From assembly GCA_017640615.1 (NCBI GenBank), contig JAEPQK010000001.1:248001-312000 (forward strand): a stretch of 64,000 nucleotides of DNA. The letters are read 5' to 3'. This DNA comes from Rhizobiaceae bacterium. Lineage in GTDB: Bacteria > Pseudomonadota > Alphaproteobacteria > Rhizobiales > Rhizobiaceae. Shown piece by piece: positions 39,481-48,364 of this stretch (position 1 is the first letter of the stretch; every line of letters begins with the position of its first letter). The notes under the pieces were generated by a model. That model saw only the letters and a program-made list of their open reading frames with translations. It was not told the origin of the DNA and searched no databases. The position numbers and the translations under genes were made by a program.

Positions 39481-40851
39481 ATGTGGCGCAGATTGCTTTT
39501 CCTTCCGCCGGTCCTGATCGCCGGCGCGATTGTGTATTGGGCAGTCAGCCAGCGCGAGCCGCCCGCCACGCTTGAACTCACCGAGACGGCCCGTGCGGTC
39601 AGGACGATTGTGGCGGCCGAGGTCGACGTCGTGCCCAAGGTGACGGGCTTCGGCACGGTGGTGCCGGGCACGACCTGGAAGGCGACCGTGCAGGTCGGCG
39701 GCGAGATCACCTATGTCCACCCGAACCTGAAGCGCGGCGCGCTTCTGGCCGCCGGAACCGAGATCATCCGCATTTCGCCCAGCGACTACGAGATCGCCAT
39801 TGCCCGCGCGACATCGAATATCAGCAGAGTCGATGCGCAACTGGCCGAACTCGACGCGAATGAGAGCAACCTCCGCGCCTCGCTCGACATCGAGCAGCAG
39901 GCTCTGGAGATCAGGGAGCGCGAGTCCCAGCGGCGCAAACAACTTGCCGAGACGGGAACCGTTTCGCCGACAGCGCTCGACCAGGACACGCGGGAAACAC
40001 TGTCCCAGAGCAAGCGTGTTCAGGACATCGAAAACACTTTGCGCCTCATTCCCTCGCAGCGGCGCGCGCTTGAGGAGCAGAAGAAACTCAACGAGCTGGA
40101 ACTCGATCAGGCCGAGCTGAACCTTGCGCGCACCCGCATCACGTTGCCGTTTGATGCACGGGTGTCGGAAGTTTCGGCAGAGACCGCCCAGTTTGCACAG
40201 ACCGGCTCCACGCTCGCCGTATTCGACGGAACCGCCACCTCCGAGGTCGAGGCGCAGATCCCGCTTTCCGCATTCGGCAAACTGGCCCGCACTGCCTCGC
40301 TCAACCGGCCGGACGGCACTGCGATCACCAGCGGCGATGTCCAGCAGATCATGGACCGGCTGGGCTTTTCGGCAACGATCAGGCTCGACGTCGATTCCAT
40401 CGTTGTGAAGTGGCCGGCCAAGCTGTCGCGGCTGTCTGACACGATTGACCTCAAGACCCGTTCGGTGGGCGTGGTTGTCGTCGCTGACGGCACCTGGAAC
40501 AGCGCTGTTCCCGGCGAGCGGCCACCGCTTTCGAAAGGGCTGTTCGTCAATGTCGAGTTGCGCGCAATGCCGCTCGAAGGACGCATCGTCGTGCCGCGAT
40601 CGGCCGTTCGCGGCGGCAGCCTTTTCGTCGTTGACGAAGACATGCGCCTCAGGATCGTGCCGGTAGAGGCAGGGTTCTCGCAGGACAGTTTTGTTGTGGT
40701 GCGGGACGGCCTGAAGCCTGGCGACCAGGTGGTTGTATCCGATCTGCTACCCGCGATTGAGGGCATGCTGCTTGCGCCCACGCGCGACACCGATCTCGAA
40801 ACGCGTCTGTCGCAGGAAGCTTCGGGCGCTGAGACGGACACGCAACTGTGA
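39481..40851 (+). CDS. RND efflux periplasmic adaptor (HlyD/MexA family)
   Basis: The 456-residue protein has an N-terminal membrane anchor (LLFLPPVLIAGAIVYWAV), a biotinyl-lipoyl segment, a long coiled-coil hairpin (about residues 105-210) and a beta-barrel domain. Such adaptors connect an inner-membrane RND pump to an outer-membrane channel. AAGGGA precedes ATG 39481. Its stop overlaps the GTG start of the pump gene. There is no outer-membrane TolC-type gene in the window. The pair lies between the inner junction and the right end of the island. Confidence 0.9.
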   Translation: MWRRLLFLPPVLIAGAIVYWAVSQREPPATLELTETARAVRTIVAAEVDVVPKVTGFGTVVPGTTWKATVQVGGEITYVHPNLKRGALLAAGTEIIRISPSDYEIAIARATSNISRVDAQLAELDANESNLRASLDIEQQALEIRERESQRRKQLAETGTVSPTALDQDTRETLSQSKRVQDIENTLRLIPSQRRALEEQKKLNELELDQAELNLARTRITLPFDARVSEVSAETAQFAQTGSTLAVFDGTATSEVEAQIPLSAFGKLARTASLNRPDGTAITSGDVQQIMDRLGFSATIRLDVDSIVVKWPAKLSRLSDTIDLKTRSVGVVVVADGTWNSAVPGERPPLSKGLFVNVELRAMPLEGRIVVPRSAVRGGSLFVVDEDMRLRIVPVEAGFSQDSFVVVRDGLKPGDQVVVSDLLPAIEGMLLAPTRDTDLETRLSQEASGAETDTQL

Positions 40852-43800
40852 TCACCTTCTTCGCGCGCCATCCCACAGCCGCCAACCTGTTGATGGCCGC
40901 GGTGCTGGTGATCGGGGCGTTTTCTTATCCCGCGCTTCAGCGCGAGACCTTCCCGAAATTTGCTCCCGACAAGGTGAGGGCGACTGTAGCCTGGCCGGGG
41001 AGCCGCCCCGAAGAGGTCGAGGAGGCGATCTGCCGCCGCATCGAGGACGCGATCGAGACCGTCAACCACGTCGCCGAGATTGTCTGCGAGGCGCAGGAGG
41101 GTGTCGCAAGCGCCACCATCGAAAAGACCTCTGCGGTCGATCTCGACCGGTTCACCGCCGATGTCACCAGCGCTGTCGATGCTATCGTCGACTTCCCGGA
41201 AAACGTCGAGAACCCGGTGGTTGCGCAGCTGGGCCTGACCGATTTCGTCGCCTCGATTGCAGTGACCGGGCCTGAGGATCGTGTTCACCTGAAAGCCTAT
41301 GCGGACGAAATCCGCGACCGGATGCTGCAATGGGGTGGCATACCCAGCGTCGATGTGCTGGGCTTTTCGAGCAGCGAGTTCCGCATCGCCCTGTCGCGCG
41401 ACCGTCTGCACGCCTACGGCGTCTCGGTGGCCGATGTTGCCCGCGCCATCCAGCAGGAATCGCTCGACCTCCCCTCAGGCTCGCTCGAAACCTCCGACCG
41501 CGAATTCCTCATTCGTTATTCGGGCGAACGGCGCTCCGCCGACGCGTTTCGCGACATCGTCGTTATCTCAAGCGCCAATGGCGGGCAGGTGCGCCTGAGC
41601 AGCCTGGCGCAGATCGACCAGCGCTTTACGCTCGACGAGGCAAGGGTCGAGTTCAACGGCAAGCCGGCAGCCATTCTCGCCGTCACCAAGACCGCTCAAC
41701 AGGACACGCTGGACGTATTCGGCAGCCTCGGCGCGTTTCTGGATGAAGCCCGGGCGACGGCGCCTCCTGGCGTTTCCATCACCGTTACCAACGATGTCTC
41801 GTCCATCGTTTCCGACCGTTTGAACCTGCTTATCCGCAATGCTGCACAGGGCCTCATCCTGGTCTTTCTGATGCTGTGGCTGTTTTTCGGCCTGCGCTAC
41901 TCGCTCTGGGTGGCGGCCAGTCTGCCGGTCTCGTTTGCTGGCGCGTTCTTCTTCATGGTGCTGGTCGGCTATTCGATCAACATGCTGACGATGGTCGGCC
42001 TGTTGATCGTCATCGGTATCCTGATGGACGACGCCATCGTCATTGCCGAAAACATCGCCAGTCACCGAGCGAGGGGCAAATCGCCCGTCGATGCCGTGGT
42101 GGATGGCGCCAAACAGGTTCTACCCTCGGTTTTCGCATCTTTTGCAACCACGGCTTGCATATTCGGCTCGCTCGGTTTTCTGCAGGGCGAAATCGGACAG
42201 GTGCTGCGGGTGGTGCCGGTGGTCATGCTTTTCGTACTCATCGTCTCGCTGATCGAGGCGTTTCTGATCCTGCCGCATCACCTGAAGCAGACACTCTCTG
42301 CTCAGGAGGGTGTTGGCGGCCAGGTACAGGCCTACACCAACGGGATGCTTGAGACGGTGAAGGACCGTTTCGTGGTGCCACTGGCGAAACTGGCGGTCTC
42401 ATGGCGATATCTGACGATGGGTTTGGCGCTTTCGGTGCTGATCCTCACCGTCGGAGCGTTGGCCTCCGGCGTGGTCAAGTTCTCTCCGTTCCCCGACATC
42501 GACGGCAATGTGATCGAGGCGCGGATCATGATGCCGCCGGGAACGCCGCTGCAACGCACGGAAGACGCCGTGCATCGCGTCAGCAAGGCGCTTGAAAACG
42601 TCAGCGCGCGGCTGAGCGAACAGGAGCGCGACGGCGAGCAACTCGTTCGCAACGTCACCTTTCGCTACAATTACAATCAGGACGCCGGTGAATCGGGCGC
42701 GCATGTCGCCACCGTCATCGCCGACCTGATCGATTCAGAAACTCGCCAGGCCCGCATCGACGACATTCTGCTGCAATGGAAGCAGGAGGTCGGTTCAATT
42801 CCTGATGTGGTCACGCTCAATTTCACCGAAGGAACCTTCGGCCCGGGCGGCCGCGCCATCGATATTCGCCTTTCAGGAACTGATCTGGAAGAGTTATCGA
42901 CCGCGGCCAACGAACTGGGCGATTGGCTCCTGCGCTATCGCGGCGTCTACAATGTCATGACGGACCTACGACCCGGAAAGCCCGAACTGCGCATCACGCT
43001 CAGGGAGGGTGCCGCCGCGCTCGGTCTCAGCGGCCGCAATATCGCGGACCAGATCCGCGCAGCGTTTTACGGTTACAAGGTCGACGAGATCCAGACCGGC
43101 AGCCAGGGGCTGGAGATCAATGTCCTGCTCGATTCCGACAGTCGCGACTCGCTCGCCGACGTCGACGAGTTCACCATCACCGCGGCCGACGGAAGCCAGG
43201 TGCCGCTGGCAGCAGTCGCGCATGTGAGCGACGCGCGCGGATATTCGCGCATTCGCCGCGTCGACCGCAGGCGCACCGTCTCCGTGCAGGGCGAACTGGA
43301 CAGCCAACTCGGAAACTCCACCGAGATCGTCGCCGAAACACGGCAGCAGTTCATCCCCGAACTGTTGGAGCGCTATCCGTCCGTCTCTGCCGATTTCGGC
43401 GGCGCAGGTGCCGATGCCGACCGCACGCTGTCATCCATGCTGCGCGGCTTCGCGCTGGGCATCATCGGCATCTATCTGCTGCTGTCATTCCAGTTCCGCA
43501 GCTATCTCGAGCCGCTGATCGTCATGGTGATCATTCCGTTCGCGCTGATCGGCGCAATCGGCGGCCATCTACTGTTGGGGTTGGATTTCACAATGCCCTC
43601 AACACTGGGCTTCCTCGCCCTCGCAGGAATTGTCGTGAACAATTCCATCCTGCTGGTGGCCTTTACCAAACAAAGCTATGGCGAGACCGAAAGCATCGCC
43701 GAGGCAGCGCCGCTGGCCGCCGGCGCGCGCTTCCGCGCCATCATGCTCACATCGCTGACGACTATTGCCGGTCTGTTGCCGCTGCTCACCGAGCAGTCGC

Positions 43801-43970
43801 TGCAAGCGCAGGTGCTCATACCGCTCGTAGCCAGCCTGGCGTTTGGCCTGATGGCGACAACCATCCTCGTGCTGTTCATCGTGCCTGCCGCCTACGCCAT
43901 CCTCACCGATTTTGGCGGTGCGAACCTCGAGAGTAAGCCTGGAGTTGCCGACGCTATGCAGTCTGGCTAG
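40848..43970 (+). CDS. RND efflux pump permease (AcrB/HAE1 family)
   Basis: The 1040-residue protein has the standard RND size and twelve membrane segments with two large periplasmic loops. The proton-relay pair is visible in GILMDDAIVIAEN (near residues 393-405), and GIVVNNSILLV is the matching segment in the second half. It starts with GTG in a GTGA overlap with the adaptor gene. The substrate range of such pumps cannot be read from sequence; multidrug-type export is typical for this group rather than metal export. Confidence 0.92.
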   Translation: MITFFARHPTAANLLMAAVLVIGAFSYPALQRETFPKFAPDKVRATVAWPGSRPEEVEEAICRRIEDAIETVNHVAEIVCEAQEGVASATIEKTSAVDLDRFTADVTSAVDAIVDFPENVENPVVAQLGLTDFVASIAVTGPEDRVHLKAYADEIRDRMLQWGGIPSVDVLGFSSSEFRIALSRDRLHAYGVSVADVARAIQQESLDLPSGSLETSDREFLIRYSGERRSADAFRDIVVISSANGGQVRLSSLAQIDQRFTLDEARVEFNGKPAAILAVTKTAQQDTLDVFGSLGAFLDEARATAPPGVSITVTNDVSSIVSDRLNLLIRNAAQGLILVFLMLWLFFGLRYSLWVAASLPVSFAGAFFFMVLVGYSINMLTMVGLLIVIGILMDDAIVIAENIASHRARGKSPVDAVVDGAKQVLPSVFASFATTACIFGSLGFLQGEIGQVLRVVPVVMLFVLIVSLIEAFLILPHHLKQTLSAQEGVGGQVQAYTNGMLETVKDRFVVPLAKLAVSWRYLTMGLALSVLILTVGALASGVVKFSPFPDIDGNVIEARIMMPPGTPLQRTEDAVHRVSKALENVSARLSEQERDGEQLVRNVTFRYNYNQDAGESGAHVATVIADLIDSETRQARIDDILLQWKQEVGSIPDVVTLNFTEGTFGPGGRAIDIRLSGTDLEELSTAANELGDWLLRYRGVYNVMTDLRPGKPELRITLREGAAALGLSGRNIADQIRAAFYGYKVDEIQTGSQGLEINVLLDSDSRDSLADVDEFTITAADGSQVPLAAVAHVSDARGYSRIRRVDRRRTVSVQGELDSQLGNSTEIVAETRQQFIPELLERYPSVSADFGGAGADADRTLSSMLRGFALGIIGIYLLLSFQFRSYLEPLIVMVIIPFALIGAIGGHLLLGLDFTMPSTLGFLALAGIVVNNSILLVAFTKQSYGETESIAEAAPLAAGARFRAIMLTSLTTIAGLLPLLTEQSLQAQVLIPLVASLAFGLMATTILVLFIVPAAYAILTDFGGANLESKPGVADAMQSG

Positions 43971-44406
43971 CCGAGATTGGAATTTGTCAAACGTGTTCTG
44001 AATGGCAGTTTCATAGGAACGGCAGCTGCAAAACTGCCTTACCGCTTCCAATCCCAATCGAGGCGTTGGGCGAGCACACCTATCTCCATGGTGATTTCGG
44101 TGCGCCATGATGGCAATAACCTTGGACGAACTGATCGAGGTTCTGGCCGACTGGAAGACCCAGCCAGAGCAACTGAGGCCTACGCCTCTAGTGTCGCTGG
44201 GTCCCTAAGCGACGCCTTCACTTCCGAGGGATTGAAGCACAATTACCGGAGCCGGCCTTCCGAGCCAAGAAAGAAGCGCTTGTGCCTTTCTTTCAGCATT
44301 CGCCTTTCCCAGACGGAGCGCGCCCGGCTGGCTATAGGGCCGCCAGTGCGCCCAAATGCCAAGCCCACCTTTGTGTTACCCCTAGTTGAAATCGTAGCCG
44401 GCCGAT
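43971..44406. other. Gap between the RND pump and the right end of the island
   Basis: This stretch holds one short candidate frame (44107-44208) and otherwise nothing recognisable. Broken frames such as PAFRAKKEALVPFFQHSPFPDG suggest decayed coding DNA, as often seen just inside the end of an island. Confidence 0.4.
44107..44208 (+). CDS. Short candidate ORF of 33 residues, possibly a remnant
   Basis: ATG-ATG starts a frame that reads MMAITLDELIEVLADWKTQ and stops after 33 residues. The amphipathic helix looks protein-like, but there is no convincing ribosome binding site and the DNA after the stop resembles frame-shifted coding sequence. It may be the start of a broken gene. Confidence 0.25.
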   Translation: MMAITLDELIEVLADWKTQPEQLRPTPLVSLGP

Positions 44407-44425
44407 TGCCTGCTATTTGCCTGCT
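44407..44425 (+). repeat. Tandem TGCCTGCT repeat, probable integrase arm site (right)
   Basis: These 19 bases are identical to 2610-2628. They lie about 65 bases inside the right att repeat. In a circular excised island the two copies would flank the att core on both sides, as arm-type integrase sites do. Confidence 0.55.
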
Positions 44426-44470
44426 AGGTAGCGGGCGGCTGGGCGCTCTGGTCGACAGCATAAGGATTTA

Positions 44471-44568
<98 letters not shown>

Positions 44569-44619
44569 ATCCGAGGCGCGCTTACAGCATACCGGTCGCG
44601 CCTGGTCAATAGAACGTTT

Positions 44620-44636
44620 CGGCCTTGCGAAGGCCG
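44620..44636 (-). terminator. Hairpin after cpdR
   Basis: CGGCCTT and AAGGCCG form a 7-bp stem with a three-base loop, directly after the cpdR stop codon on the minus strand, followed by AAACGTTC. Position suggests a terminator between cpdR and tRNA-Val, though the T-run is weak. Confidence 0.45.
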
Positions 44637-44638
44637 GG

Positions 44639-45001
44639 TCAGGCCGCAGCCAGCATGCGGTCGACCTCGTTGACGAGATCGCGCAGGTGGAAGGGCTTGG
44701 AAAGGATCTTGGCATCCTTCGGGGCGTTGGAGTCCGGGTTCAGCGCGACGGCTGCAAAGCCGGTGATGAACATTACTTTCAGGTCGGGATCGAGCTCGGT
44801 CGCGCGGCGCGCAAGTTCGATGCCGTCCATTTCCGGCATCACAATATCGGTGAGAAGCAGCGAGAAGGCTTCTTCACGCAATCGCTCATATGCGGATGCG
44901 CCATTGTCGAAATCGACGACGTCATGCCCCGCCCGTTCCAGCGCCTTGACCAGAAAGCGGCGCATGTCCTCGTCATCTTCCGCAAGGAGAATTCGTGCCA
45001 T
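44639..45001 (-). CDS. cpdR: Response regulator CpdR
   Basis: This 120-residue single-domain receiver has the acidic pair (AEDDEDM), the phosphorylated Asp in LLTDIVMPEMDG (about residue 52), Thr and Lys in MFITGF and LSKPF. Its sequence and length match CpdR, the alphaproteobacterial adaptor that, when unphosphorylated, primes ClpXP for proteolysis and is controlled by CckA-ChpT. Position beside N-formylglutamate amidohydrolase is also found in other Rhizobiales. It is the first core gene to the right of the island. Confidence 0.88.
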   Translation of the reverse strand: MARILLAEDDEDMRRFLVKALERAGHDVVDFDNGASAYERLREEAFSLLLTDIVMPEMDGIELARRATELDPDLKVMFITGFAAVALNPDSNAPKDAKILSKPFHLRDLVNEVDRMLAAA

Positions 45002-45201
45002 TGCCTGTTCCGACAGCCTGATGTCCCTCGGGCGTTGCGCCCGTTAACCATATGGCCATATGCGTCGTCTCAGGTAAACATCAAGTGAATGGAAACCCGT
45101 CCGCGGCATAGTGTTGCCCGTTTGCTCCACCCTGCGCGGCTGGACAGGGCGCGCGATATTGGGCACGGTCAGAGCATGAAACGGGACTCAACGGGTACGA
45201 A

Positions 45202-46092
45202 ATGACTGCTGCAGAGGATTTTGCCTCCGTTCCGCCCTTCGCGGTACTGGAAGCGGCGGAGCAGCGTGTGCCCTTCGTGTTCAACTCGCCGCACAGCGGC
45301 AGGTTTTATCCGCGCCGCTTCCTGGCCATGGCCAAGCTCGACGCCGACACGATCCGCCGCTCCGAAGACTGTTTCGTGGAGGAGCTTTTCGGGGGGGCAG
45401 TGGGGCTTGGTGCACCGCTTTTGCAGGCCAATTTTCCCCGCGCCTATCTCGACGTAAACCGTGAGCCCTGGGAGCTCGACCCGCGCATGTTTGCGCAGCC
45501 ATTGCCTTCTTTCGCCAATGTACGCTCGCCGCGCGTGGCTGGCGGGCTGGGCACCATCCCCCGGCTGGTCGGCGAGGGGCTCGACATATATGCCGGCAAA
45601 CTGCCGCTGGACGAGGCGGCGCAGCGCATAGACCGTATCTACAAGCCATATCATGAGACGCTGAAGCGGCTGGTCGCTCAAACGCATGCGCGCTTTGGCT
45701 ATGCGGTTCTGGTCGATTGCCATTCCATGCCGGCAAGCATCCGTGTCGGGGACAACGGCGTCAGGCCAGATTTCATTATTGGCGACCGGTTCGGCGCGTC
45801 TGCGTCGGCGGCGCTCACGGAACATGCGATCGGCATTTTGAGTGAGATGGGCTACACGGTTGCGCACAACAAGCCTTACGCTGGCGGCTTCATCACCGAG
45901 CATTACGGCCGGCCGGCGCGCGGGCTCCATGCGCTGCAGGTCGAGGTCAATCGCGGTCTTTATATGAATGAGCGCACCTACGAAAAGACCGGCGGTTACG
46001 CGGCGCTCGCAAGTAATCTGACGCGGTTTGCCGCCGAACTCACCACATTGCCCGACGTTTATCTCGAGGCGGCGCCGCTGGCCGCAGAATAA
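45202..46092 (+). CDS. N-formylglutamate amidohydrolase family protein
   Basis: The 296-residue protein has the family motifs FNSPHSGRFYP (zinc His), DVNREPWELDP, VDCHSMP and VEVNRGLYM. N-formylglutamate deformylase releases formate and glutamate in histidine degradation, but in rhizobia the copy next to cpdR is outside the hut genes, so the substrate is uncertain. It is divergent from cpdR with a 200-base gap and is followed at about 95 bases by the hisN-like gene on the same strand. Confidence 0.88.
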   Translation: MTAAEDFASVPPFAVLEAAEQRVPFVFNSPHSGRFYPRRFLAMAKLDADTIRRSEDCFVEELFGGAVGLGAPLLQANFPRAYLDVNREPWELDPRMFAQPLPSFANVRSPRVAGGLGTIPRLVGEGLDIYAGKLPLDEAAQRIDRIYKPYHETLKRLVAQTHARFGYAVLVDCHSMPASIRVGDNGVRPDFIIGDRFGASASAALTEHAIGILSEMGYTVAHNKPYAGGFITEHYGRPARGLHALQVEVNRGLYMNERTYEKTGGYAALASNLTRFAAELTTLPDVYLEAAPLAAE

Positions 46093-46187
46093 ATTGGTAC
46101 GCCTCGGCACGCGCTCATTACGCCAGCTTGCAGGCAGCGCATTTGCGAATCGCGTAAGGGTGAGCCGCGCAACGGGAGGCATGGCAT

Positions 46188-46964
46188 TTGAGCGAGATGC
46201 TGGAATTCATGCGCCGCCTGGCCGCGGCCGCGGCGGGTGAGACTTTGCCGCGCTTTCGGCGCGGCTCGGCCGTCGTCAACAAGCTGGGCAGCGGCTTCGA
46301 CCCGGTAACCGAAGCTGACCGCGAAGCCGAACGCGCCATTCGTGCGCTGATCGGAGAGGCCTTTCCCGAGGATGGCATTCTGGGCGAGGAGTTCGGTCTG
46401 ACAAACGGGGAAGCAGCACGTCAGTGGGTGATCGATCCGATTGACGGAACCCGCGCCTTCATTTCAGGTATTCCGCTATGGGGCACACTCGTCGGGCTGA
46501 CTTCGGGCGGCCGCGCGGTCGCCGGCATGATGGCGCAGCCCTTCACTGGCGAGCTTTACCTCGCCGACGGTGACGGCGCTTTTCTGGAGCGTGGCGAGGA
46601 AGGACACCGGCTTTCGACCAGCAGCGTGGAAGAGCTTTCACAAGCCACCATGTGCACGACCACGCCGGCCCTTTTCAGTAGCACGCAGCGCCCGTCCTAC
46701 GACCGGCTGGAGCAGGAAGTGCGACTGCCGCGCTACGGTACCGATTGTTACGCCTATGCGATGCTGGCGTCGGGGCATATCGATCTGGTCGTCGAGCCGG
46801 GCCTCAACCCCTACGACATTGTGGGCCTGATCCCGATTATCGAGCAGGCAGGCGGCGTGGTGACCACGTTCAGCGGCGAGCGAGCCGAAAGCGGCGGCAA
46901 TATCATCGCCGCGGCCAATGCGACACTGCATGAGAAGGCGCTAGCTTACGTCGCCGGATTGTGA
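46188..46964 (+). CDS. hisN: Inositol-phosphatase-type histidinol-phosphatase
   Basis: The 258-residue enzyme is an IMPase-family phosphatase: EEFG, WVIDPIDGTRAFISG and the C-terminal GLNPYDIVGLIPIIEQAGG metal-site segments are all seen. In alphaproteobacteria this branch includes HisN, which removes phosphate from histidinol-phosphate in histidine synthesis. GGGAGGC precedes a TTG start at 46188; ATG 46197 is an alternative. It ends three bases from the convergent hydrolase gene. Confidence 0.8.
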   Translation: MSEMLEFMRRLAAAAAGETLPRFRRGSAVVNKLGSGFDPVTEADREAERAIRALIGEAFPEDGILGEEFGLTNGEAARQWVIDPIDGTRAFISGIPLWGTLVGLTSGGRAVAGMMAQPFTGELYLADGDGAFLERGEEGHRLSTSSVEELSQATMCTTTPALFSSTQRPSYDRLEQEVRLPRYGTDCYAYAMLASGHIDLVVEPGLNPYDIVGLIPIIEQAGGVVTTFSGERAESGGNIIAAANATLHEKALAYVAGL

Positions 46965-46967
46965 CGC

Positions 46968-47936
46968 CTACATCGGAGATTCGTCGGAGCCTGGAACGAA
47001 AGCGTCGAACGCCGCCAGCAATTGCTCACGGTACAGGTCGGCTTCCTGCAGCAGCTCGTGGCGCGCGCCATCCACAGTGATCAGCGAACCCGAACGCAAC
47101 CGCTCCGCATATTCCTCGATCGCCGGTGTGGAGACCACTTCGTCGGAACCTGCAGCCACGAAAAGCGTCGGTATGTGAACGCGCGCCATGAACGCGGGGT
47201 CGGTTACATATTCCACGGCTCGGCAGACAGCGCGTATCCAGGCAACTGTGGGGCCGCCAAGCGCGAGCTCTGGATGTGCCTGATAAAGCGCTTGATTGCG
47301 CGCATAGCGGGCGCGGTCGGTCGTCAGCACATTGGTCGAAAACGGCGGTGGCTGCGCGGGCCGGGGGCCTGAGCCGAGATAGCGCGTGCCCAGGCCGAAA
47401 AAGTAGAGAATGCTCGCGATGCGATTGAGGCGCGACATCGAAACCGCGCTCTTGGCCAGTCGCAGAAGCGGCGCACTTAGCACCATGCGGCGTATGCGGT
47501 TGACCATCATGGGCGCAGCCATCAGCGCAACCAGCCCGCCGGTGGAATGCGCCAGCACATAGTAGGGCGCGCGGCAGTCAGGCAGCACGACGTTCTCGAA
47601 GACCTCTTCGAAATCGCTCACATAGTGGTCGAAATTGTCGATATAGCCGCGCTGCGGGTCGGCGATCAGCCGGTCTGAGCCGCCCTGACCGCGCATATCG
47701 TAGGTCAGCACGCCAAAGCCGCGCGACGAAAGATCTTTCGCGGTCTCGAAATATTTTTCGATGCATTCATTGCGGCCCTGAATGACCACGACCGTGCCTT
47801 TGAGTGGCCGGCCGGAGGCTTCGAAGCGGGCATAGCGGATCATCGTGCCGTCGCGCATGGCGATCTTGCCGTGATGCGTACCGGGCGGGACGGGGTTGCC
47901 GTCGGTCTCGTAAAGCTGTCCCGCCTGCATTTCCAT
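46968..47936 (-). CDS. Alpha/beta hydrolase (lysophospholipase PldB-like)
   Basis: The 322-residue protein has an alpha/beta hydrolase fold with the oxyanion region IQGRNE, the DMRGQGGSDR segment, the nucleophile elbow AHSTGG and the C-terminal acid/His part (AAGSDEVVS and DGARHELLQE). The pattern is that of monoglyceride lipases/lysophospholipases. No signal peptide is seen. It converges with hisN. The natural lipid substrate is not known. Confidence 0.87.
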   Translation of the reverse strand: MEMQAGQLYETDGNPVPPGTHHGKIAMRDGTMIRYARFEASGRPLKGTVVVIQGRNECIEKYFETAKDLSSRGFGVLTYDMRGQGGSDRLIADPQRGYIDNFDHYVSDFEEVFENVVLPDCRAPYYVLAHSTGGLVALMAAPMMVNRIRRMVLSAPLLRLAKSAVSMSRLNRIASILYFFGLGTRYLGSGPRPAQPPPFSTNVLTTDRARYARNQALYQAHPELALGGPTVAWIRAVCRAVEYVTDPAFMARVHIPTLFVAAGSDEVVSTPAIEEYAERLRSGSLITVDGARHELLQEADLYREQLLAAFDAFVPGSDESPM

Positions 47937-48227
47937 TCGCAGCTAGTGCCTTGCTCGTGCTCAGGGCCAACTGAATAAAAGGCGGCGGTTGAAAACGCAA
48001 AGCCAATCGGGGCCGTGCGCGCCTGGAAATACGAAGGCCGAGCAGACCTTGCGGTCCTGCCCGGCCTTCTGTCGGTTCCGGGCGGAAGGGACGTTGCACC
48101 CGGTTCCGGCTCAAGAGGCGGCGTCGCTGCCGCCGATCTCCAGCGTTGAGAGGAATTTACCCGGGCCAGCCTGAACGCAGCCGGAAAACCGTGTTCATCT
48201 GTCGTTCATCGCAAAAAATCTGACGGT
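47937..48227. other. Divergent intergenic region with a strong hairpin
   Basis: Between the hydrolase and hsp20 genes lies a hairpin at 48033-48069: GAAGGCCG pairs with CGGCCTTC, and an inner stem (GCAG with CTGC, ACC with GGT) closes a small loop. It faces away from both flanking stop codons, so it may belong to a small RNA or a leader. No protein gene is seen. Confidence 0.35.
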
Positions 48228-48256
48228 CTTGAAATGCGCAAATGGCGCACCCAAAT
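48228..48256 (+). promoter_or_regulatory. Sigma-32-type heat-shock promoter of hsp20
   Basis: CTTGAAA (48228-48234) and CCCAAAT (48250-48256) stand 15 bases apart, close to the sigma-32 (RpoH) consensus CTTGAAA and CCCCATNT. The start of transcription would be near 48263, leaving a leader of about 100 bases before hsp20. Confidence 0.5.
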
Positions 48257-48263
48257 CATTGTC

Positions 48264-48364
48264 GTGGTCGCCAGGAAGGGGCCACTGATCCCGCGAAACG
48301 GCCAAAGGCGCTTCGCAAAAAAGGGTCAAACGCAAACACTTGTTGCTTGAAAGAGGACAGACAC
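48264..48364 (+). promoter_or_regulatory. Probable ROSE-type RNA thermometer in the hsp20 leader
   Basis: The leader of about 100 bases ends with TTGCT (48343-48347) a few bases before the ribosome binding site AGAGGAC (48352-48358). Pairing of a U-Y-GCU motif with the AGGA of the ribosome site is the hallmark of ROSE thermometers, which block small heat-shock gene translation at normal temperature in rhizobia. I infer it from motif, length and gene; folding was not computed. Confidence 0.45.
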
